Made by a program: the position numbers and the translations under genes. A DNA stretch of 35,346 nucleotides from a gamma proteobacterium symbiont of Taylorina sp. (GTDB lineage: Bacteria; Pseudomonadota; Gammaproteobacteria; GRL18), in NCBI GenBank assembly GCA_025655455.1, contig JAHXIV010000047.1, positions 19,106 through 54,451 on the forward strand, given 5' to 3'. The notes beneath the pieces were generated by a model. It did no database searches. It saw nothing but the letters and a program-made list of their open reading frames with translations, and was not told the origin of the DNA. Shown here one piece after another: positions 7,623-17,245 of the stretch. How positions within the stretch are numbered: position 1 is the first letter of the stretch; the number at the start of each line of letters is the position of its first letter.

Positions 7623-9610
7623 TGAGAAAGGTTGTTTTCTATTATTTGCAAAAGTTTGATTATATCAAAGGGTTTTATTACGTACTCTATAAAACCTGCT
7701 TCCAGAGCTTTTTCAATGCCTTCATACATAGCATTCGCACTAATTGCTATGACTGGGATGTGAGAGGTTTGTTTATTTTGTTGTAATCTCTTAAGCGCTT
7801 CTATCCCACCCATACCAGGCAAATTAATGTCCATTAAAATTAAATCAGGCTGCTGTTCAATTGCCAGATCTATACCAGATAATGCCTCAGATGCACCTAA
7901 TAAAATCAGGTTATTCCTTGTTTCCAATGCATGCTGTACCAAAAGTAAATTGGCAGGATTATCTTCAATATACAAGATGGTATATCTATGTTTGTCTTTA
8001 GACAGCTGAGTCTGTTTTGCCTCAGTTACTCTGGTATCTCCCGATAATGGCATAGTTGGTTCTTCATTATAAGGAAATTCCAACCAAAATGTGGAACCCT
8101 CATCAGGTATGCTTTCTACTCCAATACGCCCACCCATTAATTCAACCAGATTTTTTGTAATCATCAGACCAATTCCGGTGCCTTCAATATCAGTAGATTC
8201 TGCTCCCAATCGTTCAAATGGCTTAAACAACTCGGACTGTTGTTGTTTATTAAGCCCTTTTCCCGTATCACTGACTCGAATACGCAATATATGATTTTCA
8301 CATTGATCACAATTAATAATAATATTGCCATTTTCTTTGTTATACTTAACAGCATTACTTAAAAGGTTAATCATCACTTGTTTAAAGCGAGTGTAGTCAA
8401 GCGTTAATAGAATTTGTTCACACTCTATTCCTTCTTTTATCAGCTGACCATTGTTAATCAACTTAACATTAATTGCCCTTTTTTTGGCTAAAGGTGCAAT
8501 CAGCTCTAACACTTCCTGCATAATATTATTTAAGATAATGGTTTCTTTTGATAACACAAAATGATCAGATTCAATTTTTGATAAATCCAGAATTTCATTA
8601 ATAAGATTAAGCAGGTGATCACCAGCATCACGCACTTGCTTAATATTTTTTAGTTGTAAATCAGTTAAGGTTCGTTCAATATTCAGACTCAATAACTGAC
8701 TAAATCCCATAATGGCATTCATTGGTGTGCGTAATTCATGACTCATACTTGAGAGAAATTCTGACTTAGCCACATTTGCACGTTCAGCCTCTTCTTTTTT
8801 AAGCTGCAATTCCTGAGCTATTTTCTTTTCCAATGTAATATCACGATCTAATCCTCTATAACCAATCAATTCACCCTCTTCATCTAAAATTGGAACACCT
8901 GAAGTTGACAATATGACATTCTTACCATTTTTATGGATATTTAAATTTTCGACATTAACAAATGAACTTTTTCTATCCAGATATTTCTTAAAAATTCTCG
9001 ATACTCTGATGGCTTCTTCAGTCGGCATAAAATCAAATGGAGATTTACCAATAATTTCATCATTGCTATAACCAAGTATTTTCTCAACAATTGGGCTTGA
9101 ATAAGTATAGAAACCTTGTTGATTAATTTCCCATACCCAGTCTAGAGAGGTTTCAACAATATCTTTAAATTTTTCTTCACTCTTTTCCAGAGCATTTTGA
9201 TAGTAAATAGATTCCTTTATTTCACTGAGTTCTTTTTCGAGTTCATAGCCATGCACTTCAAGATCTTTTTCTAAAGAATTGTCCTGATAACAGGCGGCAA
9301 TCGTATCATCAGGAAGTTTTACAATATGATTTTTCCTCCAACCAGAAATTCTATCATCCTTATAATATTTACTATCAATAACTTCACTCTCACCTGTTTT
9401 ATACACACGTAACAATGCATCACAAAGACCAATTTCTTTCGCTCCGGGAAAAACTTCTGATAATTTACGACCTAAAATATCTATTCTGTTAAGACCTTCA
9501 GTCTTTTCAGCCGCTATATTAAATGCAACAAAAGTAAAATCGTCACGATCTTTTTTATAGATGGCAATATTTACCGGCAATAAATCAATATCGAGTAAGA
9601 ATGGTTCCAT
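7619..9610 (-). CDS. Soluble hybrid sensor histidine kinase (PAS-PAS-HisKA-HATPase-REC)
   Basis: A 663-residue cytoplasmic kinase without transmembrane segments. Visible in order: a PAS-like N-terminal domain (about 10-110), a second PAS (about 145-262, with WVWEINQQGFYTYSSP and a terminal YRGLDRDITL), HisKA with phospho-acceptor H291 in SMSHELRTPMNAI, HATPase_c (N box NLLSNAVKYN near 415, G1 DTGKGL near 448, G2 GTGIGL near 477), and a C-terminal receiver with D594 in LILMDINLPGM, acidic pair E549/D550 and K646. The architecture predicts intramolecular phosphotransfer from H291 to D594 and onward to a separate phosphotransfer protein or regulator not identified here. The nearest response regulator gene is 354 bp upstream, in the neighbouring operon. 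The ATG at 9610 has GAGGA about 14 bases upstream. The leader contains a large inverted repeat (9645-9731). Confidence 0.93.
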   Translation of the reverse strand: MEPFLLDIDLLPVNIAIYKKDRDDFTFVAFNIAAEKTEGLNRIDILGRKLSEVFPGAKEIGLCDALLRVYKTGESEVIDSKYYKDDRISGWRKNHIVKLPDDTIAACYQDNSLEKDLEVHGYELEKELSEIKESIYYQNALEKSEEKFKDIVETSLDWVWEINQQGFYTYSSPIVEKILGYSNDEIIGKSPFDFMPTEEAIRVSRIFKKYLDRKSSFVNVENLNIHKNGKNVILSTSGVPILDEEGELIGYRGLDRDITLEKKIAQELQLKKEEAERANVAKSEFLSSMSHELRTPMNAIMGFSQLLSLNIERTLTDLQLKNIKQVRDAGDHLLNLINEILDLSKIESDHFVLSKETIILNNIMQEVLELIAPLAKKRAINVKLINNGQLIKEGIECEQILLTLDYTRFKQVMINLLSNAVKYNKENGNIIINCDQCENHILRIRVSDTGKGLNKQQQSELFKPFERLGAESTDIEGTGIGLMITKNLVELMGGRIGVESIPDEGSTFWLEFPYNEEPTMPLSGDTRVTEAKQTQLSKDKHRYTILYIEDNPANLLLVQHALETRNNLILLGASEALSGIDLAIEQQPDLILMDINLPGMGGIEALKRLQQNKQTSHIPVIAISANAMYEGIEKALEAGFIEYVIKPFDIIKLLQIIENNLSH

Positions 9611-9644
9611 TTATGACAACGATATCCTCAAATTTTATTTTTTT

Positions 9645-9731
9645 GAGGTACTTGCAAAACGCAAAAACTTGTTGTTTTTTACTTCTCTCTTTTTCAAATG
9701 GGGAAGTAAAGAGCAGTTTTGCAAGTACCTC
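9645..9731. repeat. 87-bp element bounded by perfect 16-bp inverted repeats
   Basis: Left arm 9645-9660 (gaggtacttgcaaaac) and right arm 9716-9731 (gttttgcaagtacctc) are exact reverse complements. Nested inside are 9678-9685 (tttacttc) and 9703-9710 (gaagtaaa). The whole could fold into a long imperfect hairpin. It lies in the 354-bp gap between the response regulator gene and the hybrid kinase gene, both on the minus strand. It resembles a miniature inverted-repeat element; I see no clear target-site duplication. The rest of the gap (9732-9964) is AT-rich and holds nothing I recognise. Confidence 0.7.
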
Positions 9732-9964
9732 ATTAATTATTTATATATTCTCTTGAGTAACAATCAATGCTAATCTGTATAAGATATAAAGGATAGGAAA
9801 TAAAATATCATTTTTCAAGTAATGGAGCCAAAGTAAAGCATAAAAACACAATTTATAATTGAGGTGAAACCTCAGAAAGCTGAAAATTGAATAAAGGATA
9901 AATAGATTACTTTTGCGAATATTCTCTATTTTATGAATTATCAGATCAACTTGAGTCACTACAT

Positions 9965-10669
9965 TTAAAGTTGTTCCAGTTTGATTCGATATCCCTCTCC
10001 ATAAACATTTTCTATAAAAAACCCGGAACGGGCATGTTTATTGAGTAATTTTTTCTTTAGTCGGGAGATAATCTGCACCAGATTATTATAATCTGAAGAG
10101 TCTGTTAGATATTCATCATCATCAGCAAAGATTTTATCTGCAATTTCTACTGCCGTATAATAGCGATTGGGATAGCGACATAAACGTGCAATAAATATTC
10201 GTTCCTTATGGCTTAATTTGATTTGTTCATTATTATAATAGAGTATTTCTTCATTTTTACACCAGCTATAACCATAGGCCAGACACAGATAATTTTTCTT
10301 ATTTATTTTTTTCTTCACTTTTTTCAAAGTTAAATCCAGTTCCATTTGCTTCACTGGTTTAATTAAATAAGCAAATAACTGCAAATTAACAGCCTGTAAC
10401 AATTTTTCCTGATCAGCATAAGCGGTCAACATAATAATCTGAATATTGTCATTATCCTGTCTGATTTTTTCAGCAAGCTGCAGCCCGCTTAAGTAAGGGA
10501 TAGAAATATCCAGTATCGCCACATCTGGCTTGAACTCTTTATAGAGTTCTAACGCAGTTTTACCATTATCGGCAACAATGACCTGTGAAAAATAATGTTG
10601 TAGAATTTGTGTAAAATTTTCTCTTACCACTTCATCATCTTCTACATAGAGAACACTTAAGTCTATCAT
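9965..10669 (-). CDS. Response regulator, REC plus winged-helix (OmpR-like) output
   Basis: A 234-residue DNA-binding response regulator. The receiver shows D11/D12 (YVEDDEVV), phospho-acceptor D54 (VAILDISIPYLSG), T82 (IMLTAYAD) and K104 (LIKPVKQ). The C-terminal half (about 130-234) is a Trans_reg_C winged helix, with LSHKERIFIARLCRYPNRYY and a terminal VYGEGYRIKLEQ matching the wing and last strand. The linker between the two domains is rich in lysine. Its ATG overlaps the TGA of the upstream kinase gene by four bases (ATGA), so the pair is translationally coupled and surely a cognate two-component system. Target genes are not evident from the sequence. Confidence 0.92.
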   Translation of the reverse strand: MIDLSVLYVEDDEVVRENFTQILQHYFSQVIVADNGKTALELYKEFKPDVAILDISIPYLSGLQLAEKIRQDNDNIQIIMLTAYADQEKLLQAVNLQLFAYLIKPVKQMELDLTLKKVKKKINKKNYLCLAYGYSWCKNEEILYYNNEQIKLSHKERIFIARLCRYPNRYYTAVEIADKIFADDDEYLTDSSDYNNLVQIISRLKKKLLNKHARSGFFIENVYGEGYRIKLEQL

Positions 10670-12591
10670 TGCAGCTTAATCCTGAAAACAACCCCATGTT
10701 CAATATTACTGGCTTCAATCCTGCCATTCATATGAGTTTCAAGAATAAAACGGGATAAGTGCAGTCCTAAGCCGCTGCCCTGCATTTTATCCTTGGTGCT
10801 ATAAAATTCATCAAATATATGTGGCAGATTATCTTCTGAAATTCCCCCGGCATTATCAATAATATCAATGATTGTTTCATTGTGAATGGTTTGACCCACA
10901 ATTTTAATCATATTAATCGTTTCATTCCCATTATGATCAGTTTCTAATGCGCGCTTATGTTCAAAAGCTTCTTTAGCATTTTGAATAATATTCAATAAGA
11001 TATGCAGCAGTTCATTTTGATAAACCATGACAGGATGGCTAAAACTACAATCTGTTTTAATTACAATATTAGCTGACAATAGTTCCTCATGTGACAATGA
11101 AACAGCTTTATCAACAATCTTACTCACATCATATTCTTCCTGTCCCCCTTTCTCCGGATTAAAAAAATATCTGAAATCATTAATGGTTTCTATTAAAAAG
11201 TCAATTTTTTCATTAATTTGTAGAAATTTATGCTTCAGCTCTGTTGAGGGAATTTTTGTTTCATCCTGCAGACGATACTGCAGCAGCATGACAATTGAGC
11301 TGATTGCAGTTAAGGGTTGTTTCCATTGATGTGTGATGGCACCAATCATATCACCCATTTGTGATTTTTTATGCTTAATGATTAATGTATTTTTTTGTTT
11401 ATTGATTTCTTCTTCCAGGAGTTTTACACGAAAATTCAGTAAATATGAAAATAACAGAGCTTCCATAACAATACCGAGACCAGAGGCATGAAAAGTGAAA
11501 AAGTTATAAGGTATAAGACCTATGAGCAACAGCAGGACAATAGAAATTCCTGTAATATAAATGGCATAAGCCAGAATAAATATACCGGCAAGCGGGTTTT
11601 TTTGTTGATAATAGTATCGTGCTAAAGCCATTAGCACGAAAAAAGACAGTACGAATATCATATTGGCCGCCATGACCGCAAAATTGATGCCGAGAAACAG
11701 GGCGCTTAAGGCAATAAGGAAACTGCAGATAATAATAAAATTTAACCAGCGATTCAGTTTTTTATTGCTCGTGGCAGTATCAAATAAAGATTGCACAAAT
11801 AACATGAGAAAAAATGAAACGGATAATGCGGTTAGATTGAACCAGTAAACAAGCTCCCCGTACAGATTCAGGTGATTAAAAATCGAGCCGTACATATAAA
11901 ACAGACCCAGAGCGGCATTAAACAGATAGAATGAATAATAAATAAACTCTTTTCTCAGACTGAAAAAATATAGAAAAACATTATACAGAGCCAGTGTACA
12001 AATAATAATCACAATAATATTGGCATAAAAATTCTTATTAATTAATGCCTGTGTACTATTATGTTTATCATAGAGTGACAAGTTCAATAACTGATGGATC
12101 AGCGCCTGATTTTTGAAAATAATTGTTTTTTCAATACCAGGCTCCAGTACGACAGGATAAACCAGACTACTGCCGCTTAATTTACGGCCAATACTGCTAT
12201 CGAGAAACTGATATCTATTTTGATCAAGTTGTTGCTTGCCATTAAATTCATAAATATCAATCTGCTTGCTCATATAAGCAATATTATTATGTAAATAGAG
12301 CTCTCTGCTCATTTTACTACGGCTTATTAAAGTAATTTTATACCAAGTGGTTTTATGCTGATAACCAAAACTATTGTTATTCGATGTATTTTTAAATGCA
12401 CTAATATTACTGATAACATCATCAATAGTCAGGCTGTTTTCATCATCATGCAGATAGGCAATAGTAAAATCATTCATAGCCACTTGCTGTTGCTCAACTT
12501 CTATTGTCTGAGCACTAACAGCTGTGTTTGAAAAAAACAGCAACAGGGGAAGATAATAAAAACACATTCTATAAGCTAAATAACCAGCCAT
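10666..12591 (-). CDS. 7TMR-DISM sensor histidine kinase
   Basis: Membrane kinase of 641 residues. N-terminal signal peptide (YLPLLLFFSNTAVSA), then a periplasmic beta-sandwich of 7TMR-DISM extracellular type 2 (about 30-165, ending before VLEPGIEKTIIFKNQ), seven hydrophobic segments (about 185-385), HisKA with H421 in ITHQWKQPLTAI, and HATPase_c with NIIQNAKEAF, IIDNAGGISE and GSGLGLHLSRF. Family knowledge: DISM sensory domains are thought to bind carbohydrate-like or other small ligands. I chose the ATG at 12591 because AGGAG lies seven bases upstream, overlapping the TAG stop of the preceding gene, and because the signal peptide starts there; an in-frame upstream extension would overlap that gene by 56 bp. 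Its end overlaps the response regulator start. Confidence 0.92.
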   Translation of the reverse strand: MAGYLAYRMCFYYLPLLLFFSNTAVSAQTIEVEQQQVAMNDFTIAYLHDDENSLTIDDVISNISAFKNTSNNNSFGYQHKTTWYKITLISRSKMSRELYLHNNIAYMSKQIDIYEFNGKQQLDQNRYQFLDSSIGRKLSGSSLVYPVVLEPGIEKTIIFKNQALIHQLLNLSLYDKHNSTQALINKNFYANIIVIIICTLALYNVFLYFFSLRKEFIYYSFYLFNAALGLFYMYGSIFNHLNLYGELVYWFNLTALSVSFFLMLFVQSLFDTATSNKKLNRWLNFIIICSFLIALSALFLGINFAVMAANMIFVLSFFVLMALARYYYQQKNPLAGIFILAYAIYITGISIVLLLLIGLIPYNFFTFHASGLGIVMEALLFSYLLNFRVKLLEEEINKQKNTLIIKHKKSQMGDMIGAITHQWKQPLTAISSIVMLLQYRLQDETKIPSTELKHKFLQINEKIDFLIETINDFRYFFNPEKGGQEEYDVSKIVDKAVSLSHEELLSANIVIKTDCSFSHPVMVYQNELLHILLNIIQNAKEAFEHKRALETDHNGNETINMIKIVGQTIHNETIIDIIDNAGGISEDNLPHIFDEFYSTKDKMQGSGLGLHLSRFILETHMNGRIEASNIEHGVVFRIKLQ

Positions 12592-12601
12592 ACAAGAGCT
12601 C

Positions 12602-15600
12602 CTAGCCCTGCACAACTTTATTCCGACCACTATTCTTAGCCTGATACAAGGCATCATCTGCTTTATTGATGAGTTCCTGTTCTGTCATTTTACTTTCCAT
12701 TTGTGCCACGCCAATGCTGGCAGTGAGTTGATAATCCAACTGAAATGATTGAGATTGTACTTTTTGACGGATTTGTTCTGCCAACTTTATAGCACCTTCA
12801 ACCTGAGTATTCAGGCAGATAAGCATAAACTCTTCCCCTCCCCAACGTCCTAAAATATCAATGTCACGAATACTTGCTAAAAGAAGTTGTGAAAATTGCT
12901 GCAGGACACTATCGCCTTTTTGATGACCATAATTATCATTAACTTTTTTAAAATGGTCAATATCTATTATCATAATTGAAAATACCTGTTCATAACGCTG
13001 GAATTGTTTGATCTGATGATCAAGTGCCAGATCCAGTCTTAAGCGATTACAAATTGCGGTTAATTTATCCGTCATTGCCAGTTTTTCTATTTCAGTAATA
13101 TTTTCAAGAATCACCAGATAACAGTGACTGTCATCTATATTGAATTGTTGTGCATTGACACTAAAAATAAACTCATGGTTATCTTTTATCATCATGACTT
13201 TATGATGATCTATTCCTGTGTCGGTAGAATATACTACATCATTTGACAGACGATTATCCGGTTTAAAATAACCCTCTCTTTTTTCAAACAAATCACTGAT
13301 ACAATGATGTTCTTCCAGGAAATATTCCAGTGAAGAAAAACAGGTGAAATTTAAAAAAGCCTTATTGACTCTTTCCAGATGCAGATCTCTGACAACAAAA
13401 GCAATGCTTGGGTTCACATCAAACAAAGTATCCAGGTATTTTTGATTATTATTAAGCTCACGGGTACGCTCACGAACTTCTTGTTCCAGTTTAATGTTAA
13501 AGTTCTGTACCACTTTTTCAAGTGTAATATCATGACGAATCGCTTCAAATCCGGAGATTGTTTTGTCTCTATTAAAAATGGGAGAGATAATTGTTTCAAA
13601 CCAGATTGCTTTACCCGCTTTATTACGATTTTTAAGTTCTCCTTTCCAGGTATGTCCACTATTGATAGTCATCCATAAATCCTGATACAATTCATCACTA
13701 TTGCTTTTGTCTCTCAAAAAGCTATGAGTTTTACCAATCAATTCTTCCTTGCTATAACCACTGACATTACAAAATTCTTCACTGACATAGTTGATAACAC
13801 CATATCTATCCGTTCGGGAGGCACTGACATATTTATCAAAGAGCAGTAATTGCTGGTTAATTTTATCTGTTTTTATAGCAATTTGTTTCTTTAAGCGGAT
13901 AGAAATCCAGTATCCCGTCAGCAAAATAACAAACACAATAAACAACATTAGCCACATAAGACGATAATCTATACTCTCAATATATTCAGCACTAATCCAT
14001 TTTCCCAGAATTCTACTTTTTTCACTCGGAGTAATTCTGGATAAATGCTTTTCAATGATTTCAAAGAGGATTTTTTCATCATGCTTAAAAGCAAAGTGAA
14101 TGCTTCTATTTTGTTCCAGTTTATGAGCAAAATATTTTTTGTCGAAGAGTTTTTCCTGCTGCATTTTCTTATAGCTCAGCAAATCTGTAATGATACCATA
14201 CAGCTGTTTTGATTCTAATTGCTTAATTCCCTCCTGTATGGTATCGATAGTCTGTATTTTCATCAATGCATTAAGCTGCGGACTCTGCAGCTCTACCAGC
14301 GCACCAAAAACCTTTGTCAGCAAACTTTTGGTGTCATAAATAAAGGGGATTTCTTCATGACTAATCAATGTCAACGGAATTTCCGCATAGGCTTGTGTTA
14401 TCAAAAAAGATTGATCTGAAGATTCATATTCATTGGCAAGCGCTAACATATCACATTTTTTTTGTTGCAACCAGGATTCGGCCTGTAACTTGTCCGACAC
14501 TCCGATATAACTAAAATTAATATCCAGATTCTTTTTAATAATAGACAGAATATCTGCTGCAATACCACTCATCTGGCCTTTAATTAAACCTTCAAAGGGC
14601 ATATTATTCTGTACCACACAGATAGTGATTTTTTCTTTACCCTGCAGATATTGCTTTTGTAAATGAGTTAGGAGTCGCCTGTCTTCATATTTTGGTTGAT
14701 AGATATAATTTTCAAAATCAACATTGCGTACTTTTAGTAAATCCAGCAGCCTGAAGGTATTGGCCATTTCTCTTAAACGAACGGGATCAAGATGACCAAA
14801 GGGGACACCATCTTTTATGGCCAGTTTTTTTAGTGCCTGTGCCTCAAACAACAAAGCACTGAGATTTCTCCCCTGCGTATTATATTTATTTAGAATAATT
14901 CTGGACATCTCAGTAATATGGGCATAGGCATATTTCCATCCTTTAATGCTTGCCTCATAAAAAGCATTAACGATCTCAGGCTTGTTTTTTATCATGTTAT
15001 CTGATGTAAATAAAATATCACTATAAAAATCATAACCATAATCTTTAGGATCAAAAAGAGTATATTCAATACCCTTTTCAGTCAGTGTATAGGGTTCATT
15101 GGAAGAATAGGCAACCATTAAATCGGCATAGCCATTAATTAAATCAATGGGATTAAAAGTGGTTTCAACCACTTTAAAACTATTTTGCTTGAGGTTTTCA
15201 GAGTGTAACATCGCATTAATAGAGGCAGTAAAAAATTGATCATTAGTCATCATAATTTTTTTATTATTAATATCTGCCAATGTCGTAATCGATGCCTGTT
15301 TTTTTGCTAATAAAACCAGCGGAGAAGATTGATGAATAGCCGCTAATAATACGATATTATTGTATTCTTTTAACATATCAAAAATGAGTGATGAATGCCC
15401 TATTCCAAATTGAGACTGTCCACTGGAAACCGCTAAAGTAACGTCACGGTTCAGATCATATTCTTCAATAGTGACATTTAGCCCCAGTTGCTGATAATAA
15501 CCTTTCTCAATCGCCGCATAATATCCCGCAAACTGAAATTGATGTTTCCAGGGCAATAGCAAAGAAACATGATTCGTCTCAGCATAAGCAATATGACTGA

Positions 15601-15661
15601 TATTAAAGACAAGTAATATCAGCAGTAACAAGGGTTTCAATTCCTGGCTATTATTAAACAT
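12602..15661 (-). CDS. Transmembrane diguanylate cyclase with NMT1/THI5-like and SBP_3 sensor domains
   Basis: A 1019-residue receptor. Seen in order: signal peptide 1-27 (ending AYA|E); an NMT1/THI5-like periplasmic binding domain (about 30-330; LLLPWKHQFQFAGYYAAIEK); a second periplasmic domain of SBP_bac_3 type (about 343-560; KITICVVQNNMPFEG); one transmembrane helix (about 568-590); a PAS domain (about 607-720; TDRYGVINYVSEEFCNVSG, FEAIRHDITLEK); a weaker PAS-like segment (about 745-850); and GGDEF (about 858-1015). The active-site motif GGEEF is at 941-945, with an RDID inhibitory site (932-935) exactly five residues before it, so an active, product-inhibited cyclase making c-di-GMP is expected. 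No EAL domain. The ligand is unknown; the domains are related to pyrimidine/thiamine-precursor and amino-acid binders. The ATG at 15661 follows AGGGA by nine bases; a TTG at 15688 is less likely. Confidence 0.93.
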   Translation of the reverse strand: MFNNSQELKPLLLLILLVFNISHIAYAETNHVSLLLPWKHQFQFAGYYAAIEKGYYQQLGLNVTIEEYDLNRDVTLAVSSGQSQFGIGHSSLIFDMLKEYNNIVLLAAIHQSSPLVLLAKKQASITTLADINNKKIMMTNDQFFTASINAMLHSENLKQNSFKVVETTFNPIDLINGYADLMVAYSSNEPYTLTEKGIEYTLFDPKDYGYDFYSDILFTSDNMIKNKPEIVNAFYEASIKGWKYAYAHITEMSRIILNKYNTQGRNLSALLFEAQALKKLAIKDGVPFGHLDPVRLREMANTFRLLDLLKVRNVDFENYIYQPKYEDRRLLTHLQKQYLQGKEKITICVVQNNMPFEGLIKGQMSGIAADILSIIKKNLDINFSYIGVSDKLQAESWLQQKKCDMLALANEYESSDQSFLITQAYAEIPLTLISHEEIPFIYDTKSLLTKVFGALVELQSPQLNALMKIQTIDTIQEGIKQLESKQLYGIITDLLSYKKMQQEKLFDKKYFAHKLEQNRSIHFAFKHDEKILFEIIEKHLSRITPSEKSRILGKWISAEYIESIDYRLMWLMLFIVFVILLTGYWISIRLKKQIAIKTDKINQQLLLFDKYVSASRTDRYGVINYVSEEFCNVSGYSKEELIGKTHSFLRDKSNSDELYQDLWMTINSGHTWKGELKNRNKAGKAIWFETIISPIFNRDKTISGFEAIRHDITLEKVVQNFNIKLEQEVRERTRELNNNQKYLDTLFDVNPSIAFVVRDLHLERVNKAFLNFTCFSSLEYFLEEHHCISDLFEKREGYFKPDNRLSNDVVYSTDTGIDHHKVMMIKDNHEFIFSVNAQQFNIDDSHCYLVILENITEIEKLAMTDKLTAICNRLRLDLALDHQIKQFQRYEQVFSIMIIDIDHFKKVNDNYGHQKGDSVLQQFSQLLLASIRDIDILGRWGGEEFMLICLNTQVEGAIKLAEQIRQKVQSQSFQLDYQLTASIGVAQMESKMTEQELINKADDALYQAKNSGRNKVVQG

Positions 15662-15726
15662 AAAACTATATCCCTGTCTTATTTGCAATGTAATTATGTT
15701 TGCAAATAAGACAGAGGTATAGTTTT
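15662..15726 (-). promoter_or_regulatory. 27-bp inverted repeat sequestering the RBS of the GGDEF receptor gene
   Basis: Arms 15662-15688 and 15700-15726 are reverse complements at 25 of 27 positions, around an 11-nt loop. On the minus strand the 3' arm contains the AGGGA ribosome binding site and ends on the base before the ATG at 15661; the 5' arm carries the complementary CCTCT. In mRNA this would be a stable hairpin hiding the ribosome binding site. There is no uridine tract beyond the stem, so it is a poor intrinsic terminator. It lies in the 81-bp gap after the chemoreceptor stop. It could be a translational switch, an RNase processing site that separates expression of the two genes, or a small inserted palindrome. 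Confidence 0.75.
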
Positions 15727-15742
15727 ATTTGCTGAGGGCTCC

Positions 15743-17245
15743 TTAAAATAAATCCACCTCCCCTTGCTTCTTCGATGCAGACTCAAACTGTTTTTTCTCA
15801 TCAACAAGCCTGCCGACCAGCTCTAAAACATCATCACTGCTCGCTTCGATTAATTTAAAATAGTCCATAATCCGGGCTTGAATCTGTTTATTACGTAACC
15901 ACTCACCCCGTTCAATAATCTCCAGAATTTGATGCACATTGACATGCACATCATGATGGGGTTTCTGTAGGCTGGAATAAGCAGGCAGATGAGTATATTG
16001 AGCCCCCCCCGTATCATCATGCAGCCACTGACCAAAACGACAATGCTGATCATCAACTTCAACATCCTGTGCTTCCTGTGAATTTCGTCCAGTATCTAAT
16101 ATTCGATAAGCTTTTTGAACATAAACGATATGATCAACTTTGGCCAGTGTAGCAAAACTGATAAGACGGGTATGGCTCACAACTTTCAGTGACTTCTGGG
16201 ACATTTCTGACAGGCGGGTAAAATTCTGTTTAAACTCATTGACGACATGATGAGACTTTTGAGAAAGTTCATTCATTTTTTCCGTATCATTAAAAATAGT
16301 ATCACTTGAATCAACCAGTTGTGAAATAATACGGCTGATATTATCTGTAGCATCTTTAGTCTCCGCGGCAAGATTTCTCACTTCATCTGCAACCACAGCA
16401 AAGCCCCGTCCTGCTTCTCCAGCTCTGGCAGCCTCAATAGCAGCATTGAGTGCCAATAAATTGGTTTTATCCGCCACCCCGGCAATAAATTTGGTGACTT
16501 CAGTAATTTCCCGGCTGGCCTCACTTAAAGCCTGTGTCGAACCACGCATAGTGTCTATTGACTGGATCAGTTCATTAATATTTTCCAATACCTGCCTGAC
16601 TGTTTGCTCACTTTTTTGTGCCACCATAGAAGACTCTGATGATACCGTTTCTACTTCTGACATTTCAGTAGCCATTAATTCTAAATCGGCCTGATTTTTT
16701 TTCAGATTTTCCAGCAGATTGACATTTCTTAAGCCATCCAGTTCAAACAATAATTTGTCTTTTTGTTTTTGCCAGTGATCCTCTTCCATATTATTAATTG
16801 TTGCATCAATTTCGGAAAGTATTTTGGCAAACACACCACGCATTCCCACTGGAAAAGTACTTCTATAGAATTTTTCATTATAGATTGATTCAAAAACAGT
16901 GTGCACTTCGCGGATAAAAGTTTCCATTTGATCCAGAGTACCATTCAATTTAAGAGCAATATCATTCAGAGGTGATTTTATTGATTGATTAATTGGAAAG
17001 ATACGATCTTCCAGTTTACCCTGCAGCATATTTACTGTTACTTTCTGTAGTGATTTCTCTATTGCTGACTGATAACGATATTGTTTGTTTAACAATAATA
17101 ACAACATTGCAGCAGATAGAGTCAGTGCAATAATAATCGGATCCAGACCATGGCGGATAAGGGAATAAACAGGAAAAATGACTAATAATCCCCCGCACAG
17201 AATGATCAAAGTCTTGAACTCAAATCGAGAGAGCAAACTGGTCAT
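15743..17245 (-). CDS. Methyl-accepting chemotaxis-type transducer with C-terminal CZB zinc domain
   Basis: A 500-residue transducer. It begins with two closely spaced membrane segments (about 13-30 and 35-52), like the membrane hairpin of Aer, with essentially no periplasmic domain. A helical linker follows, then the signalling hairpin tip (about 250-300: [20 protein letters not shown] and [17 protein letters not shown]). The C-terminus is a chemoreceptor zinc-binding (CZB) domain (about 370-445) with candidate ligands H372, C402 (HCRFGQW) and H430/H434 ([10 protein letters not shown]). CZB domains are known to bind zinc and to respond to zinc or oxidants such as hypochlorous acid. The ATG at 17245 has GGGAG six bases upstream; the frame stays open to 17410, but that stretch has no recognisable domain. 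It overlaps the PAS gene by 26 bp, which suggests they work as one split Aer-like receptor. Confidence 0.88.
   Translation of the reverse strand: MTSLLSRFEFKTLIILCGGLLVIFPVYSLIRHGLDPIIIALTLSAAMLLLLLNKQYRYQSAIEKSLQKVTVNMLQGKLEDRIFPINQSIKSPLNDIALKLNGTLDQMETFIREVHTVFESIYNEKFYRSTFPVGMRGVFAKILSEIDATINNMEEDHWQKQKDKLLFELDGLRNVNLLENLKKNQADLELMATEMSEVETVSSESSMVAQKSEQTVRQVLENINELIQSIDTMRGSTQALSEASREITEVTKFIAGVADKTNLLALNAAIEAARAGEAGRGFAVVADEVRNLAAETKDATDNISRIISQLVDSSDTIFNDTEKMNELSQKSHHVVNEFKQNFTRLSEMSQKSLKVVSHTRLISFATLAKVDHIVYVQKAYRILDTGRNSQEAQDVEVDDQHCRFGQWLHDDTGGAQYTHLPAYSSLQKPHHDVHVNVHQILEIIERGEWLRNKQIQARIMDYFKLIEASSDDVLELVGRLVDEKKQFESASKKQGEVDLF

Noticed and set aside
9741..9959. 72-codon hydrophobic GTG-start frame on the minus strand after the response regulator gene.
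   Set aside because: No recognisable family, AT-driven composition rich in I, L, F and Y, no ribosome binding site at normal spacing, and it runs into the inverted-repeat leader of the kinase gene.
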